From a virus: 41,639 nucleotides of DNA. The stretch lies in the IMG/VR virus record IMGVR_UViG_3300011114_000458, positions 1-41,639 of that record. The stretch is one strand, 5' to 3'. Below are positions 1 through 9,994 of this stretch, piece after piece; position 1 is the stretch's first letter; every line of letters begins with the position of its first letter. The notes beneath the pieces are model-generated. The model had not been told where the DNA came from and did no database searches. It saw only the letters and a list, made by a program, of their open reading frames with translations. The position numbers and the translations under genes are program-made.

Positions 1-3000
1 CTTGCACAGTAGAACTTGTGTCGTCCAACAACAACGACAGCCGCCGTGCAACAGCTTTGTTAAGGGCATCCGACCCCTTGTCGTTGGCAATATCTGTCAG
101 CGCCCCCTCAAGCTCATTGTTGGCAACCAGATCAATCTGCGTAGGAGACAGGTCACGGCTGTACCCTTCGACCCCACGCGAAAAACTTCCCTCTTTTGGC
201 AAAGAACCGGCTCCTTGGTAACGTCCAAGCTCGCTTGCGGTATCGCCTTTTTCTTTTTTGACCGCCGCTAGGGTGCGGTTAATTTCAGTTATTTCTTTTT
301 TCAGACTGGTTTCTTTTGCATTAAGCCCTTTTATTGTTGCAGTAAGACGCCCCTTAACCTTGTCTTTGTTGTTTTCGCGCAAAAAAGTTTGCTGCTCTTG
401 AACTCTAGCAAGTTCGGCTCTTTTATCAATCAGCGCCTCAATAGAAGCAACCCCCGTCGAACCCATTTGAGCCGTTGCAGATGAGGCTCCGGTTTGCGTA
501 ACTTGATTGTTTTTGCCGTAGGCCACAGCTCCTTTTTGCGTAGCAGGAAGTCTTGGTGCAATTTCCCCCTCTGCGGTTTGTGCGCGTTCGGCTCTTGTTT
601 CTGCGTCTTCAAATGCCTTGTCAAAAGCAATTTCTTCTGCGGTTTTAATTTCTGTAACAAGCCGGGGCGTTTGCGTGTACACGCCAGCCAACTCTGCTTG
701 AGCAGCGTCTAATTTTTTCTGCAACTCTATTTTTTTAACAGGGTTTTTTTCTTTATCTAAGTTGGCTAAAGCAGAACCTACTTTGCTACGTAAACCGTTT
801 ATTTTGTCTCGCAACGCCGACGCATCTTCCGTAACACGCACGCCGGGAAGATTGAGCCCCTCTCGTCCAGCTTGGATGCTTGCAGCATACGCATCCTTGT
901 CTGCCTGAGTAGTGTCTTTTTTAGTTTCTGCGGCAACATCTGCAACTTTTTGACGGGCCTTTTCTAAATCTGCTTTTGCTTTTTCTGCTTCTCTGGTTGC
1001 TGCGCGTGCTTCTTGTCTGGCTATCTTTGTCAGGGTTCCTACGGATGCGTTCTCTATGAGCAGCAAGTCGTTAAATTTAGCACGCGTTTTTACCACCATC
1101 TTTTGAGCGTTTGCAATGTACCGTTCTGTTTCTGCAATCTCTTTACCAAACGGATCGAGGGAGTGCAGTTGATTCAGCGCGGCTCGCATAGAAGCCCTTT
1201 CGTTCACCGATATTCCTACGTTGTTCGTGGTGTTTTCTAATCCCATTTCTTGCAAAAGCTGTACAAAAATTTGTTTGGCTGCGGGGTCGCCGCGCAGCAC
1301 TAAGACACCCTCCCGCAAGGAACGCAACTCAGTCAGTTCCATTGGAACGCTTTGCAAAGCCGCCTCCAAAGCAGCTACTTCTCGCACTGCTGGAGCAAAC
1401 CACACAGGCTCATCGACAACTAAAGCAATTGTTTGTTTAGCGGCTTTTGCTTTTTGTAAAGCGCGATTGTGTTTTGTTATTGCCGTGCTCAATGCGTTCT
1501 GCACATCTTGCGTTTGTTTTTTTAGTGCGCCATTTGTCTTTTTAATTTTGTCTTTAAGTGCTGCAACTTTTTTTGAATCTAGTAACTCTTGAAAAGTTTC
1601 TGGTATGCTGCGTACCGTTTGAAAAGGAGTTGTGCGTGTGCCAGACGCAGTAAACATATCTTTAATTTGGCTCTTACTTGTGGTAGGTAACTTTTTATAT
1701 TCAGCTTCATCCAACCCCATGTTTTGTAAAAAACCAGAAAATTCCCGGCCAAAAGCAGGTTCTTCAAACAGTTCTAGTTGGGGCTGTGCACTGGTGCGTT
1801 GCAAGTCTGCCAGCGTGGCTCCGGGCTGCGTGCCACTAGCGCCTTCTCTTTCCTGAAACTTTATTGCGGCTTGCAATTCCAAAACTGCATTGGGGTTGGG
1901 CAAGTTGCCTTCCAAGACCTGTTGCGCTTGCTGCCGTGCCAGAGTAATTATGTCTGGATCACTTATTTTGGGCAGTGCCTCAGCCAGTTGCTCTAGCAGC
2001 GCTTGTGTTGCAGGGTCGGTGCGTGCCGACACCCCCTTGCCCTTTTCTGCGGCAAACAATTGGGCGATGTCTTGCAGACTGCCTACTCTTTCCGGGGCTA
2101 CCTTCTCGATTGTAGGTACTGCACGAGTTCTGGTTTTGACTGTGCTGAGTACTGCCTCAATCAGATTGAGCGCATCTTGTTTCTCATTGCTTGCCCGATA
2201 CGGCGTGCCTTTTAATTCCAACGTAGCTGGAGCAGCAATTCGTTTCCCGCCTGTGGGTGCAATTGTTTTTTCCTGTAACTCTGAGGTTTGTTTTGAAAGC
2301 AAACGAGCAGCGGCTTTTTGCAGATTGTTCGTTACGTTGTTCCGCATCTGCTCTTGAATAGCAAGTGCTGCCGCCTGCCGAGACTCAAACACATTCCAAC
2401 GATTTTGCAGTTCGTTGAAACCCTCCATGACCCGCGCACGGGCGTCTGCGGCTTCCCATGTTGCCATTTCTGGAATACCAAACGCTTTGCGTCTGTCGTT
2501 TATTTCTGCCGCATGCGCTGCCGCATAGGTTTCTTTGGCTTTGTCAAATTGTGTTTTGATTCCTTTTGCAGGGTCTAAAGTTAACGTGCCCGGAATTTGA
2601 TTAAACCGCAAGGTGTTTAAAAGCTTGACCGTGTTTACCAGCACGTTGTTCTGCTTGTCGGCTTGCATGTCCGCATTTGCTTCCGCAGCACGCCCTTCCG
2701 CTAACGTGCCAAACCCTAATGCAGACTGCAATCCCGTGGTAAGTGCCCCCCGCGCTGCCGTGTCTTGTTTACGAGCGTCTTGTAGGTCAGCTATTAGCGT
2801 TGCTTGGGCTTCTTTATTTCCTGTAAGTTGTGCTATTTTAAATTTAGCTTGCAGATCGTTGAGCGTGCGTTGGGGGGAAACCCCCAATCCCTGTTGTATC
2901 TGTCCGGGAGTTACGGTAGCGGCTTGGGGCAATGTTGCAATAAGCCGGTCTATGGATGTGGTGTCTTCTGTAATTTCTGGTTCTGTTTCGGGCAAGGCTT

Positions 3001-5128
3001 CTTGAGACACCCCCACGTTGCTTGCTCGTAGAATACTGGCTTCCGCCAAAGTTCCCCGTTCCGCAGAACGAAACGGTTTCTGCGCCTCTCGTTCAGCCGC
3101 AGTAGTAGCAATGTTTGCATTGGCAAGGTCTTCATTGGACTGCCGAAGCAATGCCAGCGGGTCTTTGGAGACTGTTGGTTTTTGACTTGCTAAAAGATTC
3201 GTAGCAGCGTCTGCTTCGTCTTTATCTATTGACCGCTGCTCTGCACGCAAGCCCTCTATGTAACCGGGTTCTGTAAGAGAGCGCTGAACAATCGGTGTGT
3301 TTTTAGGAACCCCGTACGATTTGATTTCTTCTTCAAGCGCGTCAATCTGTGCAACAAGCCGGTCTGCCTTAACCGGGTCAAACCCTTCCCCAGCCATCGC
3401 TTTAAGTTTTTTCTTAGCTGTATCTAGCTTCTGCTGTGTTTGTGCAGCAATATTCTCCGGGGACTGAACGCCGCCTAAATCCGCTAGTTTGTTGGTGACG
3501 TAATCCAACTCGGTCTGTAGTTTCTTGCGCTCACCGCTAAGTTGTTTGATTGCTGCCGTGTCCGCATCACTAGCCGCATCCGATGCAGCGGTCTGGTTGT
3601 ACTCCAAAAGCCGTCTGACTTCTTGTTGCTTTGTTGCAAAGTCTGTAATTAGTGCTTGGTTGTCTACATTGGGCGCGGGTGCTGGAGGTTGTTCTACGGC
3701 GTCCATCCCGGGCAGAGTTGCTTGCGGAGATTCAAAATATGGTTGCTTCTGGGCATCTTGCGCGACATCAGTTTGAGCCGCAGTTTCTACTGCTTGCATC
3801 CGATCGGTTTCCGCAGCATTTAAGATCGGCTTGACCCGGCGGTATTCTTTAGCTGTCTCTGTGAGTACTACCGCATTTTCTTTTAGTTTTACTGCAGTTT
3901 CTTTGTTTGCTTGCTTGTCTACTTCAGTCAAGGGTTTGTCTTTAGTGCCCTTGATTATTTGAGCAAGCAGATCAGCTTTATTTTTTTCGGCTGCAAAGTA
4001 TGTTTGCTCCGCCTGTTTAGCATATTCAGGATTCTGTTTATCAATTTCTAGTTGGGCAGCGGCAGCGTCCTGCTGGGCTTTCTGGGCTAGGGCGGCTTCT
4101 GCATCTGTTTTTATTTTTTGTTGAGCAGTTACATCTCGTGCATTGCTGCGTTCTTTTAAGGCAAAGCCACCTCCAAGCGGAGAGGCCAGCGCCATGTTTA
4201 GTGCTGTGTTGCGGTACTGTGTGATGGCTTCGTCGTCTGCAAGGGGCTTGCCAACAGCGGCCCGGTCTATGACATCTTGGAAAATCTCAGTGGGTAACTC
4301 ACCAATGGCAAACCGCCCCGTACCATAGCCAATGGCAGCCATAGTGCCGCGACCAGCAGTTTTAGTGGCTTCAGCCATGAGCGCTGCACGGGCAGCATCT
4401 CCAGTTTCTTCTGCAACTTTTTGACCAATGGCCTTCTTAAAAATACCCGGCATTGCAATGCGCGTACCAACTAAATTGGCGGCAGCATTGGCTGCTGCAT
4501 AGGGCGCAAGCTCTAGTGCGTTGACATCTGGTTTTTCCCCAGCTTCTATCTGGGTCTGTACCTTTTCCTGTGCTTGGCTTCCCAATGCTTGAATGGCATT
4601 GACAATCAAAGGAACCGCATACTGGCCGATTTGTGAACCCACTGCTGCTGCACCGGGTAAAGGAACCAAAGCCCCTAGTGCTCCACCGCCTAACCTGCCT
4701 GCCGCAGCCAACCCCATTTCTTGCCCGACGGACGGGAGCAGTCCAGCAATGGCAGACGGCACTTGACTGACGGCTTCACCAGCAGCGCCAAGGTACTCAC
4801 CACTGTTAAACTTGTCTACGATTTTCTGTGGCTGAAACCCGGGTGTGTATTGTTTTGCTGCCTCTTCTTGGCGTTTAGCCCCTTCCATTGCAGCGGCAGT
4901 CGTGTCCCCCGTAAGAGCACCTAGACCTGTACGCCCAATATTAAACAGGTTTTTGGCACTGGATTTAACATCGGCCAACAGCCCCGTTTCGGGTTTGGGG
5001 CCTTCTACCGGTGCAATACTTGCTAAATGCATCTGCAACGCCCGAATAACTTGCGCGTCAGAAGCCCCGTCTGGCCCCTCAATGGAATAGGTGCGCCCGT
5101 CAGGGCCGTCTACGTTGTATATACGCAT
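1..5128 (-). CDS. Giant virion/ejection-type protein, C-terminus outside window
   Basis: An open frame runs from an ATG at 5128 off the left edge: about 1,709 codons without a stop in the stretches I read, which include the first ~1.75 kb of the window and the first ~1.4 kb of the gene. The N-terminus (MRIYNVDGPDGRTYSIEG) is followed by Ala/Gly-rich hydrophobic stretches around residues 100-250 (GLLPSVGQEMGLAAAGRLGG and similar). The rest is long, highly charged and helix-forming, rich in Ala, Lys, Glu and Gln, and looks coiled-coil over many hundreds of residues. No Shine-Dalgarno is obvious before the ATG; the preceding gene ends 9 bases upstream. Very long proteins like this, last in the structural block of podoviruses, are often internal or ejected virion proteins, sometimes with polyvalent or protease domains near the C-terminus. 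No catalytic motif is visible in the part present, so a role in DNA ejection or host take-over is inference. Confidence 0.8.
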   Translation of the reverse strand, partial: MRIYNVDGPDGRTYSIEGPDGASDAQVIRALQMHLASIAPVEGPKPETGLLADVKSSAKNLFNIGRTGLGALTGDTTAAAMEGAKRQEEAAKQYTPGFQPQKIVDKFNSGEYLGAAGEAVSQVPSAIAGLLPSVGQEMGLAAAGRLGGGALGALVPLPGAAAVGSQIGQYAVPLIVNAIQALGSQAQEKVQTQIEAGEKPDVNALELAPYAAANAAANLVGTRIAMPGIFKKAIGQKVAEETGDAARAALMAEATKTAGRGTMAAIGYGTGRFAIGELPTEIFQDVIDRAAVGKPLADDEAITQYRNTALNMALASPLGGGFALKERSNARDVTAQQKIKTDAEAALAQKAQQDAAAAQLEIDKQNPEYAKQAEQTYFAAEKNKADLLAQIIKGTKDKPLTEVDKQANKETAVKLKENAVVLTETAKEYRRVKPILNAAETDRMQAVETAAQTDVAQDAQKQPYFESPQATLPGMDAVEQPPAPAPNVDNQALITDFATKQQEVRRLLEYNQTAASDAASDADTAAIKQLSGERKKLQTELDYVTNKLADLGGVQSPENIAAQTQQKLDTAKKKLKAMAGEGFDPVKADRLVAQIDALEEEIKSYGVPKNTPIVQRSLTEPGYIEGLRAEQRSIDKDEADAATNLLASQKPTVSKDPLALLRQSNEDLANANIATTAAEREAQKPFRSAERGTLAEASILRASNVGVSQEALPETEPEITEDTTSIDRLIATLPQAATVTPGQIQQGLGVSPQRTLNDLQAKFKIAQLTGNKEAQATLIADLQDARKQDTAARGALTTGLQSALGFGTLAEGRAAEANADMQADKQNNVLVNTVKLLNTLRFNQIPGTLTLDPAKGIKTQFDKAKETYAAAHAAEINDRRKAFGIPEMATWEAADARARVMEGFNELQNRWNVFESRQAAALAIQEQMRNNVTNNLQKAAARLLSKQTSELQEKTIAPTGGKRIAAPATLELKGTPYRASNEKQDALNLIEAVLSTVKTRTRAVPTIEKVAPERVGSLQDIAQLFAAEKGKGVSARTDPATQALLEQLAEALPKISDPDIITLARQQAQQVLEGNLPNPNAVLELQAAIKFQEREGASGTQPGATLADLQRTSAQPQLELFEEPAFGREFSGFLQNMGLDEAEYKKLPTTSKSQIKDMFTASGTRTTPFQTVRSIPETFQELLDSKKVAALKDKIKKTNGALKKQTQDVQNALSTAITKHNRALQKAKAAKQTIALVVDEPVWFAPAVREVAALEAALQSVPMELTELRSLREGVLVLRGDPAAKQIFVQLLQEMGLENTTNNVGISVNERASMRAALNQLHSLDPFGKEIAETERYIANAQKMVVKTRAKFNDLLLIENASVGTLTKIARQEARAATREAEKAKADLEKARQKVADVAAETKKDTTQADKDAYAASIQAGREGLNLPGVRVTEDASALRDKINGLRSKVGSALANLDKEKNPVKKIELQKKLDAAQAELAGVYTQTPRLVTEIKTAEEIAFDKAFEDAETRAERAQTAEGEIAPRLPATQKGAVAYGKNNQVTQTGASSATAQMGSTGVASIEALIDKRAELARVQEQQTFLRENNKDKVKGRLTATIKGLNAKETSLKKEITEINRTLAAVKKEKGDTASELGRYQGAGSLPKEGSFSRGVEGYSRDLSPTQIDLVANNELEGALTDIANDKGSDALNKAVARRLSLLLDDTSSTVQ

Positions 5129-5137
5129 GGTTGTTAT

Positions 5138-7093
5138 TTATTTTGTGGGGCTACTGCCCCGTACAGTAAAACCCCCATTGCCCGACATCCGGGCCATAAA
5201 CGCCGCATATGCTGCTGGATTTGAAGTTTTTAACCCTTCCAGTAGTAACGGGTCTTTAGCAAGCGCCAACGCTATAGCTTCGTCTCCTTTGCTTTCCGCA
5301 GTTGCTTCTGACCAATATTTAAACCCTTTTTTAACATCTCCATCACCTAATACAGAATACAGTTTTTCTGGCCCTCCGGGCAGCTTGGCTATTTCTAACT
5401 GCATTGCACGATTTGCAGCAGCAATCCCAGTCTGTGTTCTAGCGTTAAGGTCAGCAATGCCTGCTTGTAGGCTTCGATCTTTTCCTTTTTCTGCCGATTC
5501 CATAAACAGCTTTACGTTGTTTTCTACTTGCGCCTTGCTTTCGCCTGTTAGTTTTTCAAGCGCATTAAACATTATTGTTTTGCCTTCTAGCGCGGTTCTA
5601 CGGGTTTCCCGTTGTATGTCTCTTTCTTCTTTATCGTTTAGGTCGGAACGAATAAGCCTGAGTCCGTCAATGCGATCTCGGGTTTCATTTAATTTTTCTT
5701 TGGCTTTCTCAAGTAACGCTAAACCTTCTCGGTACGTTTTTGTTCCGGCCAAAGCACCCTTGCCAATATTCACCATTGCATATGGAGAATCTCCAGACAT
5801 CATGGCAAACCCAGCTTCCATTAAAGCTAGATACGGACTTCTTTCTGCCGACTCTGCAATGCTGGCTTCTTGTTTGTTTGCACGTTCTTCTTGTTTAGCG
5901 TAGGGGTCACCCTGCTTTGCCATTCTTTCTTTAAAACCCGTAAGTTCTGCCGCAGCGTTTGTGTTGCTCTCATCCACAAGGGCTTGGCGGTCTGCTTTCA
6001 AAGGGTCAACAACAGGCGGTTGCAGATCGGTAAACTTTTTTCGTGTAGCGGCTATAGCTTCGGGTGTTAAATCTGGTGACGTTAGCAACGTCTGTAGCCC
6101 GGAAGCCTTGGCAGAAGGGGGAGTACCAGCACCAGCACCAGCACCAGCAGCAGGGGCAGGACGAGGAGGGGCAGGACGAGGAGGGCCAGCACCATTAGGG
6201 TCTTCCGCACCACCACTGCCAGCCTGATTGGGTAAAACCCCTGTTTGGCTATAAGGGCCAAGTACGCGAGGGGGAAAACTCATTGAATCTATAGGCGCTG
6301 GTGCATTTACCACAGCCATTGCTTTGTCGCGTTGCCCTGATGGAGTTGCATCATAAACCTCTTGTTTTAGACGCGCTCTTCGCTCTTCTGTGGTTTCTCC
6401 GGGGATAGCGTTTTTAATTTTGTTGTACGCATCCACCCCAAATTTCTGTATAAACTCCAAAATGCCCATGTTTTCGTAGCCGGTTGTATTTGGAAGTAGC
6501 CCCTCGCCTTCTTGCCGAATCATGCCGGGATACATAGGTTGGGGCTTGGGTGTTCCCCCAGATTGAAATTGTTGAACGTCTCCACCATCAGCAAACCCAA
6601 CTATCCCACCATCAGCCATGTTAGACAAGCTGCGTTCGGGTAAAGCGCCTATGCCCATATCTTCGGGCAGGCGGGAGTCCATGTAGCCACCATCTGCTGC
6701 CATCTGTGGTTGGCCCTGTGGCGGTGGCATACCTTGAGGTGGGCCTTGCGGTGGCATAGCTTGTTGGGGCATACCTTGAGGGGGCATACCTTGGGGAGGT
6801 GGGCCTTGGGGTGGGCCTTGGGGTGGCATACCCTGCGGTGGCATACCCTGTGGTGGCCCTCCTTGGGGCATCTGCGGCTGCGTCATAGCCTGAATTGCTT
6901 GCGGCACTACCGGATTTTTTATTTCAGACGCGCCTTGTTTGCTTAATTTTTGTTTTTTATCTTCGTTGTTTACATATAGTGCCGTTAATACCGCAATAGG
7001 ATCATCCATATTGTCCGCAGCATACTTTTGCCTGCCTTCTACACCCATTCGGGACAGCATTTTTTCCAAATTGTCAATTCGAGTACTTAACAT
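5138..7093 (-). CDS. Virion-associated protein with Pro-Gln-Gly-Met repeats
   Basis: 651 aa, ATG start with a good ribosome site (AAGGAAT). Three parts can be seen. Residues 1-70 are a charged helical head. Residues 72-131 are a low-complexity tract of PPQGMP/PQG units. Residues 131-180 carry the A-x-GG motif three times (AADGG, MADGGIVGFADGG). A Pro/Ala/Gly linker follows (about 290-325), then a long helical C-terminal half rich in Lys, Glu and Ala. There is no signal peptide or clear membrane segment. The gene lies between two other large repetitive proteins in the same orientation with gaps of about 10 bases. Its place downstream of the tail nozzle suggests a tail or internal virion protein; function unknown. 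The antisense strand of the repeats is also open but is a shadow. Confidence 0.85.
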   Translation of the reverse strand: MLSTRIDNLEKMLSRMGVEGRQKYAADNMDDPIAVLTALYVNNEDKKQKLSKQGASEIKNPVVPQAIQAMTQPQMPQGGPPQGMPPQGMPPQGPPQGPPPQGMPPQGMPQQAMPPQGPPQGMPPPQGQPQMAADGGYMDSRLPEDMGIGALPERSLSNMADGGIVGFADGGDVQQFQSGGTPKPQPMYPGMIRQEGEGLLPNTTGYENMGILEFIQKFGVDAYNKIKNAIPGETTEERRARLKQEVYDATPSGQRDKAMAVVNAPAPIDSMSFPPRVLGPYSQTGVLPNQAGSGGAEDPNGAGPPRPAPPRPAPAAGAGAGAGTPPSAKASGLQTLLTSPDLTPEAIAATRKKFTDLQPPVVDPLKADRQALVDESNTNAAAELTGFKERMAKQGDPYAKQEERANKQEASIAESAERSPYLALMEAGFAMMSGDSPYAMVNIGKGALAGTKTYREGLALLEKAKEKLNETRDRIDGLRLIRSDLNDKEERDIQRETRRTALEGKTIMFNALEKLTGESKAQVENNVKLFMESAEKGKDRSLQAGIADLNARTQTGIAAANRAMQLEIAKLPGGPEKLYSVLGDGDVKKGFKYWSEATAESKGDEAIALALAKDPLLLEGLKTSNPAAYAAFMARMSGNGGFTVRGSSPTK

Positions 7094-7102
7094 TTTGATT
7101 CC

Positions 7103-9985
7103 TTATGCCATGCTGTGGATAGCCAACGCAACAAGACCTTGTGGGCGGGATTTTACCAAACCACCTTTAGCATAACGTCCAACCATGCCGCCGTTTGCGG
7201 ATTTAAACCCACCGGATGCACCAAACGCTCCTAACGCAGTCGCACCTAAACCGCCTATCTGGCTAAGTGTGCTGGGAGGGGCTTGGTACATGGTACTGCC
7301 TAAGTTGGCTGTGGGCGCTGCACTGGCTTGGTTCATCATAAAACCAAGGTTTTTGTACGGCATGTTTTGCTCGTTCAAGAAGTCTTGGTATTGTGTATTT
7401 AGCCTTTGCTGTTCTTGGCCCTGTTGCATGTTTCCATACCCAGACAAAAGCTGGTTGGTTTGCACACCTTGGTTGTAACCCTGCCCGGCAATATTGGATA
7501 GCCCGGTAGCACCTTGCATAGCGGCTTGCTGTGCCTGCAAGTCATAGTTAGCACCAAACTGACCTGACTGTTCGTTCAGTTGATTGGCTGCTTGTCCGTA
7601 CTGTGCGCCTGTTCCTGCTGAAGTGAGTTTTTGTCCCAACCCAAATTCACTGGCTCTGTTTCCTGCTGCTTGGTTGGCGAGTTCTACTTGCTGTTGGTTG
7701 CTAGTGTTGTACTGCGCCCTTTCGTTTTTGGCTTGTGCGCCATACATTTCTGCTTGTTGCTTATTTGCCGCTGTTTGCATAGCGGCCTGCTGATCCATAG
7801 TGCCTTGCTGCATTCCATATTGGCCTGCCAAGGCTTGGTCTGCCATCCCAGTTTGCTGGCGATATCCTGCATTGGTCATCTCCGTTTGCTGTCTGTTGGC
7901 AAGATTGGCAAGTCCGTATTGACTGTTAGCGGCTTGATTCTGCCTTTGCGCTTCTTGCCGATTTGCAAGATTTGCCATTCCTGTTTGCTGTGCATAACCA
8001 GCGTCTGCCATGTTGGTTTGCTGCCGATTACTTGTGTCAGACAAGCCGTACTGCCCCGCCATTGCCTGATTTTGCCTCTCCGCTTCTTGTGCTTGTGCAG
8101 AGGTCTGCATGTTGGCAGCTTGGTTAAACTGCCCTTGCTGCATTCCGTATTGGCCTTTTTGCCCTTGATTGGCTAACTCAGTCTGCTGACGCAACTGTGC
8201 GTTCTGTGCGTTGGTGTTGTACTCCATGCCTTGGTTGGCTTGTTGGGCGGCAAGATTAGTTTGCTGATTAGCCAACTTTCCCTGCATGTTGTACTGCTGA
8301 TTGGACTGCTGCGCTTGCAACCCAGTTTGAGCACCTAGACCTTGCGTTTGCAGCCCCGCACTGAGATTCTGCACATTGGCCTGTTGCTGAACACCTTGGT
8401 TAGCTAGTGCGGCCTGCATGGCTTGGCCTGCTGTTAGCCCTTGCGCTTGCAGCCTGTTAGATTCGTTTTGAACAGCCGCTTGTTGTTCATTGTTTAAATT
8501 GGCTAGTTTGGTTTGAAGATTAATCTGACCTTCGCCTAGTTGTTGAACTCCTAAATTAGCAGCCAGATTTTGTTGGCCTACGGTCAACCCAGCTTGTTGA
8601 TTGGCGGTCTGGGCCTGTAAGCCTTGGCCTTGTTCCGTATTGAACTGCTGCTGTGCTTGTTTATACGCTTCCTGCAAGCCTTGTGCTTGGATATCACCCT
8701 GTTGAGTGGCGAGGTTACGGGCCGCTTCAGCGTCCATAATGGCTGCTCTGGAGCCACCAAAAGCCCCTGCCCGAGTCTGTTCACCCTTGCGTCCAGTTGA
8801 GGCCACATCTGCGGCTCGTTGCGCTTCCCGTTGCTGAATACCAACCACACTCTGCATGTAGGGCGACATGTACGCATCTGCTGAACCGGGTTGAGCAAAA
8901 CTCTTTGTTTCTACTCGTTCTGCTGGCCCCATCTGGTAGTTTTTAAGACTTGCCAAACCAGTGTCTTTAGCAGCTTTTATGTCTCTGGATTCAATTGCTG
9001 AACCTTTAATATCTTTTGCCGCAGTCATACTCAGATCGCGCAAGTTGGGTGCGTTTATGCGTTCTTCCCCTACTCGTTCTGCGTTTATGTCTTTTGGCCC
9101 TGCAAACTGTTGTTGCTTGGCTTCCGGTGCTGCGCTTAGTGTGGCGGCATTGGCTGCCTGCGCTTTCATCTCAGGTGTGGCTTTGTTAAGGGCCGCAATC
9201 CCAGTCGCCGCTGTCCCGGTTTGCGCCGTCATCTGCGGGGCGTTTAAATCTTGTTGTGCTGTTCCAATTGCCGCTATGCCTGTTGGGGCTTTGCCCATTG
9301 AGGCTGCGGTGGCAGCTTGGGCTGTAGGCAAAGAGGCAAGCCCTGCTTCTTTAGCCGATGCTTCTTTTGCGGTGTAGTCTAGTTTGTCGGGGGCAGTGTA
9401 CTGATTAGCAAATGTGCTTGGATCATACGTAGATCCCGCAGCAGTATTTGCCGCAGTTTTCATAATGTCTTGAGCACTCTTATTAGCAACTGCGGCGTCA
9501 CCGCCCACCATGTCCTTAGCACCCTGCATGGCTTGTTTTTGCAAGTCTGAAAACTCAGCTTGTCTTTCGTACCCTTTAAACTCTGTTACCGGTTTACCCG
9601 CTTCATCCAGTTTTGGAACCATGACGGGCGTGCCATCTTCATTCTTTTTTGCATACTTTGGATCGCTTGGGTTTTTATTTGCTGCTACAGCATCCGCATT
9701 TGTGTAGTTATTTGGGTTTGGTCTTTTACCCGTGACCATCTCTGTAATTTCTTTTGCCGTAACAAAAGAAGGGGTCATCACCGGAACTTGACCACCATAC
9801 TTTTCTGGTGATTTAAAACTCTCAATCTCGGGCAGCTCATTTGCGCCGATGATGGGCTTCCCGTCTGGCCCCATCTTGTAGTTGTAGGTCAGCGCTCGTG
9901 CTTGACCTATGTTCTCCTTCAGGTACGGAGCAATTGCTGGGTTATACCCAATTTGATTTACAACGGTTTGTGTTGCGTCTGCCAT
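7103..9985 (-). CDS. Large Gln/Ala-rich repeat protein, probable virion protein
   Basis: 960 aa, ATG start. The N-terminal ~180 residues look ordinary (VNQIGYNPAIAPYLKENIGQ and on). From about residue 400 to 870 the protein is built of degenerate units of roughly 10-12 residues of the type LANRQQTEMANAGYRQQTG, very rich in Gln, Asn, Ala and Gly. These could form an extended helical or beta-solenoid rod. The C-terminus has two A-x-GG motifs (ANGG near 930 and YAKGG near 938). Composition and position next to the other large proteins suggest a structural part of the virion, possibly a fibrous or ejected component. I recognise no enzymatic motif, and the specific function is unknown. Confidence 0.85.
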   Translation of the reverse strand: MADATQTVVNQIGYNPAIAPYLKENIGQARALTYNYKMGPDGKPIIGANELPEIESFKSPEKYGGQVPVMTPSFVTAKEITEMVTGKRPNPNNYTNADAVAANKNPSDPKYAKKNEDGTPVMVPKLDEAGKPVTEFKGYERQAEFSDLQKQAMQGAKDMVGGDAAVANKSAQDIMKTAANTAAGSTYDPSTFANQYTAPDKLDYTAKEASAKEAGLASLPTAQAATAASMGKAPTGIAAIGTAQQDLNAPQMTAQTGTAATGIAALNKATPEMKAQAANAATLSAAPEAKQQQFAGPKDINAERVGEERINAPNLRDLSMTAAKDIKGSAIESRDIKAAKDTGLASLKNYQMGPAERVETKSFAQPGSADAYMSPYMQSVVGIQQREAQRAADVASTGRKGEQTRAGAFGGSRAAIMDAEAARNLATQQGDIQAQGLQEAYKQAQQQFNTEQGQGLQAQTANQQAGLTVGQQNLAANLGVQQLGEGQINLQTKLANLNNEQQAAVQNESNRLQAQGLTAGQAMQAALANQGVQQQANVQNLSAGLQTQGLGAQTGLQAQQSNQQYNMQGKLANQQTNLAAQQANQGMEYNTNAQNAQLRQQTELANQGQKGQYGMQQGQFNQAANMQTSAQAQEAERQNQAMAGQYGLSDTSNRQQTNMADAGYAQQTGMANLANRQEAQRQNQAANSQYGLANLANRQQTEMTNAGYRQQTGMADQALAGQYGMQQGTMDQQAAMQTAANKQQAEMYGAQAKNERAQYNTSNQQQVELANQAAGNRASEFGLGQKLTSAGTGAQYGQAANQLNEQSGQFGANYDLQAQQAAMQGATGLSNIAGQGYNQGVQTNQLLSGYGNMQQGQEQQRLNTQYQDFLNEQNMPYKNLGFMMNQASAAPTANLGSTMYQAPPSTLSQIGGLGATALGAFGASGGFKSANGGMVGRYAKGGLVKSRPQGLVALAIHSMA
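7480..8760 (-). repeat. Degenerate coding repeat of the Gln-rich protein
   Basis: On the + strand the region repeats words such as TTGCTG, TTGGCTTG, CATTCCATATTGGCCTG and GTTTGCTG at roughly 30-36 base intervals. These encode the ~11-residue Q/A/N units of the 960-aa protein. The boundaries are approximate because the units decay gradually. Confidence 0.6.
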
Positions 9986-9994
9986 GATTTATCC

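Noticed and set aside
5091-5903. 270-aa + strand open frame
   Set aside because: Antisense to the 651-aa gene; no ribosome site and Ser/Ala-rich shadow composition.
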